DNA of 64,000 nucleotides from Fimbriimonadaceae bacterium (lineage in GTDB: Bacteria; Armatimonadota; Fimbriimonadia; Fimbriimonadales; Fimbriimonadaceae), in assembly GCA_025455775.1 (NCBI GenBank), contig JALOLT010000007.1, positions 30,832 through 94,831 of the forward strand, written 5' to 3'. Below, in pieces: positions 59,212 to 64,000 of this stretch (the first letter of the stretch is position 1; the number at the start of each line of letters is the position of its first letter). A program made the translations under genes and the position numbers. The notes under the pieces are model-generated. The model had not been told where the DNA came from, did not search any database, and saw only the letters and a list, made by a program, of their open reading frames with translations.

Positions 59212-60273
59212 TCAAATTTCGCGCTTTCCAAGGTAGCGGTAAGTGAGCCACAAATCGCGCCCGACTTTTTCTGTTTGAAGGAGCTCCAGGTCGATTCCCT
59301 CTGGCCCCCATGCATCGCCTGGGCCGAGCCATCTTGTGCCATCTCCGAAGAGCCGCGGCGCCAGGAACAGGTGGAGCTCATCAACGAGGCCTGACTCGAC
59401 GAAGTTCCGGATGGTGACTCCGCCCCCTTCCACCAAGAGGCTCGTGACACCTCGGTTCCAGAGTTCTGCCAGGATCGTCTTGGGTTTGAGATTCGGGAGA
59501 AGAGTCCGCTTTGGACTGGGAATTGAATCTCCGAGCCAGAGAGTTTCGCCTGGCTGGCGGAAGACCTCTTCCTCACCAGAGAGCCGCTTGTCTGGATCGA
59601 GAACGACACGGAGGGGCTGATTCACCACTCCATCCCGCCTGGCCGTCAGCATTGGGTCGTCCACGGCAATGGTTCGCCACCCGACCAGGATCGCTGCTGT
59701 TTCTCCTCGGAGAAAGTGGGCGGCAGCCCTTGCCTCCTCTCCCGTAATCCACCGGCTGCTGCCATCTGGCCACGCGATTCGACCATCCAGAGTGATCGCT
59801 GCCTTGACGATGACAAAGGGGCGACCTTTTTCTTGGGCGGTCAACCAGATTCGATTCGCCTCTCTGGCTTCTTGTCCCAGGAGTCCGCTCGAAACAGAGA
59901 CTCCGGCCTGGGCGAGAACCTCGGAACCTCCCGCCGCGACTGGATTCGGATCATTGACGGCAAAAACGACTTCAGCGACCCCTGCTTGGGTCAGAGCCGT
60001 CGTACAAGGGCCAGTGCGCCCAGTGTGATTACAAGGCTCCAGGGTTACGAAGGCAGTTGCGCCTCTGGCCAATTCGCCTGCTTCCTGAAGGGCGACGATT
60101 TCTGCGTGGGCTCCCCCAGTGTAGGCATGATAACCCTGACCCACCACCTTCCCCTTATTTACGATGACACAGCCAACCCTCGGGTTCGGGGCTGGAAAAC
60201 CGTTCTGGCTGAGTTCGATGGCAAGAGCCATCGCCTCTTCAGGCTTGTGGATCGTCTTTCCTTCGTTTGTCAT
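59212..60273 (-). CDS. ribD: Bifunctional riboflavin deaminase/reductase
   Basis: The 353-residue enzyme catalyses two steps of riboflavin synthesis. The deaminase half has PNPRVGCVIVNKGKVVGQGYH, GGAHAEIVAL (zinc His and Glu) and LEPCNHTGRTGPC (zinc Cys pair). The reductase half has KAAITLDGRIAWPDGSSRWITG, ILVGWRTIAVDDP and LLVEGGGVTIRNFVESGLVDELHLFLAP (quoted in part). No FMN riboswitch is seen, and the gene is embedded in an operon after rpe. It overlaps the small membrane gene upstream by 35 bp. Confidence 0.96.
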   Translation of the reverse strand: MTNEGKTIHKPEEAMALAIELSQNGFPAPNPRVGCVIVNKGKVVGQGYHAYTGGAHAEIVALQEAGELARGATAFVTLEPCNHTGRTGPCTTALTQAGVAEVVFAVNDPNPVAAGGSEVLAQAGVSVSSGLLGQEAREANRIWLTAQEKGRPFVIVKAAITLDGRIAWPDGSSRWITGEEARAAAHFLRGETAAILVGWRTIAVDDPMLTARRDGVVNQPLRVVLDPDKRLSGEEEVFRQPGETLWLGDSIPSPKRTLLPNLKPKTILAELWNRGVTSLLVEGGGVTIRNFVESGLVDELHLFLAPRLFGDGTRWLGPGDAWGPEGIDLELLQTEKVGRDLWLTYRYLGKREI

Positions 60274-60550
60274 GATCTCGAAGTGTCCCTTCTACCAATT
60301 CGCGCAAGTTACGATCCGTTGCCGTCTTCATCTCGTTCCTGATTTGGCGCATCAGGATCAGGGCGCAGGTTGCGACTGCTACCCACGTTACCATCAGGCC
60401 TGTCACATAACCGAGCGACTTGGCCAAGTATTCTGCTTTCTCTCTGGGTGCAGCAGCAGCTGGCGGCATCGGCCCGATGACGAATGGCCAGAGCACCAAA
60501 AGGATCAAGCCGATGATGACCAAGGCGGTTGTGACCGTTTTGAGCTTCAC
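60239..60550 (-). CDS. Small two-helix membrane protein
   Basis: The 103-residue protein has two membrane helices (TALVIIGLILLVLWPFVI and YVTGLMVTWVAVATCALIL) and a charged C-terminal tail (RNEMKTATDRNLRELVEGTLRDHDKRRKD). No family is recognised. It begins with a GTG overlapping the rpe stop (GTGA), and its end overlaps the ribD start, so it is translationally coupled on both sides. Confidence 0.65.
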   Translation of the reverse strand: MKLKTVTTALVIIGLILLVLWPFVIGPMPPAAAAPREKAEYLAKSLGYVTGLMVTWVAVATCALILMRQIRNEMKTATDRNLRELVEGTLRDHDKRRKDDPQA

Positions 60551-61203
60551 GTCACGACCTCTCCAGCTTCTCGGACTTGCCTCAGCCCTTCCTGAATTGA
60601 CGGAGTTCGGGTCAGATAGCTGCCGACGACGAAAACATTTGCCCCCGCTTTGCGCAAAGCCGGGAGGGTTGCTGGGTCAACCCCACCATCGACCTCGATG
60701 GGAAGACCTGGCCATCTCTCTCTGGCTTCTCGCACCTTTTGCACACAGGCGGGAATCAAAGCTTGCCCTCCCCAGCCAGGGTTCACCGTCATGATCAGGA
60801 GAATATCTAACATCTCTTCTATTGGCTCGATCATCGCCAAAGGGGTTGCTGGGTTGAGAGCGACCCCAACCTCAGTTCCATAGCTCTTCAGCTCTTGAAT
60901 CAGCCTATGAGTGTGGGCGGTCGTTTCGACATGGAAAATGATTCGCCGGCACCCAGCTTGGCAGAAGGCTTCGAAGTGAAGCTCAGGGGTCAGCGTCATT
61001 AGGTGCGCTTCGACCGGCAAAGAAATCTGACTGGTGAGCGACTTGGCCAACTCAGCCCCAAACGTGATGGGGGGTACAAACTGGCCGTCCATCACGTCGA
61101 GGTGGATCCAATCGGCAAGGCCAGAAGTTGCGACCTCCTGAACCGGAGCCAAAAAATTCGCCGGGTCAAAACTCAGGATCGAGGGAGCAAGCTGCATGGT
61201 CAC
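60547..61203 (-). CDS. rpe: Ribulose-phosphate 3-epimerase
   Basis: The 218-residue TIM-barrel enzyme of the pentose phosphate pathway has LAPSILSFDPANF, LDVMDGQFVPPITFG, EAHLMTLTPE, IIFHVETTAHT, MTVNPGWGGQALIP and IEVDGGVDPATLP (catalytic Asps and metal ligands His/Asp/His). GTG 61203 is preferred because GGAAGGAGG ends 7 bp upstream; ATG 61197 is two codons further in. Its product feeds ribulose 5-phosphate to the riboflavin route encoded next. Confidence 0.95.
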   Translation of the reverse strand: MTMQLAPSILSFDPANFLAPVQEVATSGLADWIHLDVMDGQFVPPITFGAELAKSLTSQISLPVEAHLMTLTPELHFEAFCQAGCRRIIFHVETTAHTHRLIQELKSYGTEVGVALNPATPLAMIEPIEEMLDILLIMTVNPGWGGQALIPACVQKVREARERWPGLPIEVDGGVDPATLPALRKAGANVFVVGSYLTRTPSIQEGLRQVREAGEVVT

Positions 61204-61251
61204 GAGGTCGCCTCCTTCCATTCTGACTTACTCAAGCCCTAGAACCCAAGA

Positions 61252-62991
61252 TTACGGCGCGACTCCCTCAGCCGATTCCGTAATTTGTTTCACCATGACA
61301 TTGTCCCAAAAGATCGTGAACATGGCATCTGGGCCAGCAGCTTCGACTCTGAGTGTCACGACCTGTCCCGGACGGTTGCTCGCATCGTAAACGATTTCCC
61401 TTCCGCGAGTGTCTTGGAGCTCCACCCTCATCCTTACGTTCCCGGTTCTCTCTCTGGGGATGGTGATTTTAAGCGTGTACAAGAAGCGACGATCCAGCGG
61501 CGAGGGAGCGTTCGGGTCTCGCTCGCCAGAGCTGAGGGTGAGACGAACCCTCGCCGATCTTTCGACTCTTCGTCCCGAGGCAGGTACCTGGGAAAGGACG
61601 ATGTCAGAGGCACCATCACTGCTCGGCCTGTAATCGAGTTGATCCGAGATATCGAGTCCGAGACTTGCAAGCAGTTTTCTGGCCTCTTCCTTAGATTTGC
61701 CCCGAAGATCTGGCACAACCACAAAGCGGCTCCCCATACTCACGACATATTCGATTCGAGAAGATGGCAGAAACTCTTCACCGGCAGCAGGAGAGGTTGA
61801 AATGATGATCCCGTCGCCGAAGCGCTCGTTGATCTCCCTGCGTGCAATTCGGCCCCTGGCTCCCATCTTCGCCAGGTCTTCATTGGCCTGAGAGACACTT
61901 TTGCCTGTTAAGTTGGGAACGATGAGTGGTTTGGGTCGGCTTGAGTTGAAGGCCAGCCAGCCCCCCACCAGCAAGACCGCCGTGATGAGGGAGCACCACA
62001 CCAAGAACATGAACCACCTGGGGAGGCCATCCGTTTCTCTCCTTTGGTTGCTCCTCTTTTTCTTCTGATCGGATTTTGATTGAGGTCGGGCCACGTTAAG
62101 CTCTGGTGCAACAGCCCTCGGCTGGGCTGATGTTTCTGGTCGGAGGGGCCAAGTCAGGGGTCGTCCGAACCGAAGGGCGTCGAGAAGCAGGCGAAGATCT
62201 GTCAGGAGAGCCGAGACTGTGCCGTAGCGATCTCGTGGATCTTTCTCCATCGTCTTTCTCACCAATTCGTCTAGGGCCTGTGGAACAGAGTTTGTGATAT
62301 TCCTCAGGCTAGGATAGGGGTGGCTGGCATGTTTGGTGGCGATCGCTACCGGGGTATCGCCGGGATAGGGGAGCCGGCCAGTGAGAAGTTGCCACAACAA
62401 GACCCCCACCGAATAGATATCAGAGGCGGCACTTGGCATGGAGCCACTTGTAACTTCCGGGGCAAGGTAGGGCGACATATCGCGCAAAACTCCGATTGCT
62501 GCCTTCGTACTATGAGCGTAGGCTTGCCAAAAACCAACACTTGTGACCTTAGCAGAGTCGGTAGCTGTGCTCACGATCGTTTTTGCTGAAATGTCACCGT
62601 GAACCACTCCTGCCTCGTGAAGAGCTTCGAGAACTTCACAAATCTCGATCGCGATTTGCAGAGAAACGGGAACCGAGAGAGATGAAAGCCGCTTGATGCG
62701 GTCTTCGAGAGTTGATCCGGTCAGAGATTCGCTCAGAACATAGGAGACTCCGTGGTCTTGCTCCAACCCGATCACTTTCTCCAGTCCCTGGTGGGAAAGG
62801 GAGGAGGTTGTGGAAACCACAGACTGGAGCGCCGAGATGAATTCAGGTTCGCGTCCAATGTCCTGGGAGATGACGCGAATGGTCACATCCTTAGAATTCA
62901 TCCGATCCTTGGCACCATAGGTGGTGAAAACCGGGCCCTGATCCACCTCTTGGAGAAGTTCGTACCTTCGGTTCAGGATCGTTCCAATCAT
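61252..62991 (-). CDS. PASTA-domain serine/threonine pseudokinase
   Basis: The 579-residue protein has a kinase-fold domain (about 9-280), a basic linker, a membrane helix (about 330-350: FMFLVWCSLITAVLLVGGWL), two PASTA domains (about 355-490) and a C-terminal beta domain. The kinase motifs are degenerate. The glycine loop reads VDQGPVFTT, the ATP lysine is Arg (VTIRVI), HRDIKPxN reads HGDISAKTI and DFG reads SVGF. The APE and helix-F features (LAPEV, DIYSVGVLLWQLLTGRLPYPG; quoted in part) remain. It should bind muropeptides outside and partners inside without phosphotransfer. It overlaps the small gene upstream (ATGA). Confidence 0.85.
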   Translation of the reverse strand: MIGTILNRRYELLQEVDQGPVFTTYGAKDRMNSKDVTIRVISQDIGREPEFISALQSVVSTTSSLSHQGLEKVIGLEQDHGVSYVLSESLTGSTLEDRIKRLSSLSVPVSLQIAIEICEVLEALHEAGVVHGDISAKTIVSTATDSAKVTSVGFWQAYAHSTKAAIGVLRDMSPYLAPEVTSGSMPSAASDIYSVGVLLWQLLTGRLPYPGDTPVAIATKHASHPYPSLRNITNSVPQALDELVRKTMEKDPRDRYGTVSALLTDLRLLLDALRFGRPLTWPLRPETSAQPRAVAPELNVARPQSKSDQKKKRSNQRRETDGLPRWFMFLVWCSLITAVLLVGGWLAFNSSRPKPLIVPNLTGKSVSQANEDLAKMGARGRIARREINERFGDGIIISTSPAAGEEFLPSSRIEYVVSMGSRFVVVPDLRGKSKEEARKLLASLGLDISDQLDYRPSSDGASDIVLSQVPASGRRVERSARVRLTLSSGERDPNAPSPLDRRFLYTLKITIPRERTGNVRMRVELQDTRGREIVYDASNRPGQVVTLRVEAAGPDAMFTIFWDNVMVKQITESAEGVAP

Positions 62992-63206
62992 TGCAACTCC
63001 TCTTGTCGATCCTCTGGTTCTTTGAAGAAGGCGAGAACGACGACTGCCGCCAACAACCCTAAGGAAAGCATCGGGATCGGGGAGGAATCTACTGCCTCAA
63101 TGTATCGCGGCGCAGTGCCAGAGTGGTAGGCGACTTGGCTCGCAAAATAGCCCCCCGCCATCAGCACCGTGCCGACAAGTCCGATCACTAATCTTATCAG
63201 CTTCAT
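62988..63206 (-). CDS. Small two-helix membrane protein
   Basis: The 72-residue protein (ATG 63206, overlapping the aroB stop; stop overlapping the pseudokinase start) has two membrane helices (LIRLVIGLVGTVLMAGGYFA and PMLSLGLLAAVVVLAFF) with a short acidic tail (KEPEDRQEELQ). No family is recognised. A longer frame would extend into aroB and is not preferred. Its tight coupling to the pseudokinase suggests they might act together. Confidence 0.65.
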   Translation of the reverse strand: MKLIRLVIGLVGTVLMAGGYFASQVAYHSGTAPRYIEAVDSSPIPMLSLGLLAAVVVLAFFKEPEDRQEELQ

Positions 63207-64000
63207 GAATGTCTCAAAGACTGAAGCACAGTCTCCTCCGTGAGTCCTTTCACGATTGTACACGTCCCTTCGCCGGTAACCATGCAAAAGGTCAGTCCTT
63301 GGTGGTCTGTCTTTTTATCGAGCCTCATCGCCTTCACAATCTCTTCTGCGTCCAGGCCATCCGGAAGGCGGATAGGAAGGGCTGATGAACTGAGATCCTG
63401 TGCCACTTGGTGAGAGAGCCCCTTGGGGGTCATCCCTAAACGTTCGCCCAGTTTCGCCTCTTCTACCATACCGATGCTGATCGCCTCGCCGTGCAAGAGA
63501 TCTTTGTACCCGAGCACTTTTTCAATTGCGTGACCGATAGTATGACCAAAGTTGAGCGTGGCTCGTTTCCCGGTCGTTTCGAACTCATCTTCTTGAACCA
63601 CCTTCGCTTTGTTTTCTATACAACGCATGATCAGCCACGAGATCTCCTCACTTTGTTTCGAAAGACCTCCTTTTCTGAGACTTTGCAAAAGAAGGGGATC
63701 CATGATGAAGCCATACTTCCAAACCTCCGCCATTCCGTTGAACCAGTGACGCTCTGGGAGGGTCGCCAGGGCGGTGGGGGCGACCCGAACTTCCTTGGGT
63801 GGATAAAAGGCTCCCACTAAATTCTTACCTTCCGGCAGGTCGATCCCAACCTTGCCCCCAACGGACGAATCGACCATCGCGAGTAGCGAAGTTGGCACCA
63901 TGATGAGTTTGATCCCCCTCATGTAGCTGGCAGCAGCAAATCCGGCAAGATCGCCGATGACCCCTCCTCCGAGGGCAAAAAGCGTTGAGTCGCGTCTCGT
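63203..64000 (-). CDS. aroB: 3-dehydroquinate synthase, 5' end outside window
   Basis: About 265 C-terminal residues are visible. AroB cyclises DAHP to 3-dehydroquinate in the shikimate pathway. Motifs are GGGVIGDLAGFAAASYMRGI at the right edge, VPTSLLAMVDSSVGGKVGID, KNLVGAFYPP, GMAEVWKYG, LNFGHTIGHAIE and LLHGEAISIGM, which include the zinc ligands (Glu, His, His). The upstream coding sequence continues past 64000. It starts the overlapping series aroB, small membrane protein, pseudokinase. Confidence 0.96.
   Translation of the reverse strand, partial: TRRDSTLFALGGGVIGDLAGFAAASYMRGIKLIMVPTSLLAMVDSSVGGKVGIDLPEGKNLVGAFYPPKEVRVAPTALATLPERHWFNGMAEVWKYGFIMDPLLLQSLRKGGLSKQSEEISWLIMRCIENKAKVVQEDEFETTGKRATLNFGHTIGHAIEKVLGYKDLLHGEAISIGMVEEAKLGERLGMTPKGLSHQVAQDLSSSALPIRLPDGLDAEEIVKAMRLDKKTDHQGLTFCMVTGEGTCTIVKGLTEETVLQSLRHS

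Noticed and set aside
63103..63150. tRNA-like 5' half (GGCGCAGTGCCAGAGTGGTAG...) on the plus strand
   Set aside because: It resembles the start of a tRNA, but no matching anticodon arm, T arm or acceptor 3' strand follows. It lies inside the coding sequence of the 72-residue membrane protein on the other strand.

Overview
The window is a bacterial chromosome segment of moderate-to-high GC content with dense, mostly single-copy housekeeping genes. No rRNA or phage genes are visible. No lineage marker gene is present. The gene set (WecA/WecB-like enzymes with UppP, a CPBP protease, a PASTA-linked kinase fold, ScpA/ScpB, a fused E1 dehydrogenase) and the frequent leaderless starts suggest a deep-branching didermal or Terrabacteria-like phylum. 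Armatimonadota/Fimbriimonadia is my best guess, not a demonstrated assignment.

Layout. 1-3.5 kb: lysozyme-like gene and atpC (minus), a double GNAT protein, tRNA-Leu, rpmG-rpmF. 3.8-8.0 kb: an overlapping plus-strand run of dCMP deaminase, WecA-like transferase, wecB, uppP and pth (lipid-linked glycan precursor supply plus tRNA recycling). 8-12.4 kb: small regulators, a cyclophilin, a thioredoxin, DUF423 and a frameshifted Rieske oxygenase. 12.6-20 kb: gatB, TPR, DUF167, PAS and GT4 genes, then a class A beta-lactamase fold hydrolase and a small protein. 20.4-25.7 kb: an accessory island with orphan secreted proteins, a TacT-like toxin-antitoxin pair and an excisionase-like protein. 25.8-43 kb: a cysteine desulfurase missing its active-site loop, a CPBP protease, dinB, mgtE, an AI-2E transporter, tpiA, OsmC, tRNA-Cys, scpA-scpB-dac-rluB and a fused E1 dehydrogenase. 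43.1-48.1 kb: a probable conflict or signalling operon. 48.4-64 kb: a tandem PTPS protein, a BmpA/Nup-type nucleoside ABC transporter, a MOP exporter, kbl, KpsF, arginase, pdxT, and an aroB-TM protein-pseudokinase-rpe-TM protein-ribD operon that runs off the right edge.

The most interesting locus is 43124-48102 (minus). It encodes an ECF-type sigma factor, a soluble protein of unknown family, and a roughly 1,239-residue composite protein. The composite carries a Lon-type Ser-Lys protease domain (Ser233 and Lys276, 43 residues apart as in E. coli Lon), a NACHT-like NTPase and nearly identical HEAT-like repeats. It resembles, with a different sensor, the sigma/inhibitor/Lon-protease logic of the CRISPR-associated CalpS/CalpT/CalpL system. 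The big gene is split by a +1 frameshift lying exactly inside a perfect 21-bp inverted repeat.

A second notable signal is a dispersed family of about 95-bp intergenic elements (four clear copies and one shorter relative). Their terminal stems differ in sequence but stay complementary, which suggests a structured RNA or a MITE-like element. Many genes also have a -10 hexamer 6-7 bp before the start codon, consistent with leaderless mRNAs.
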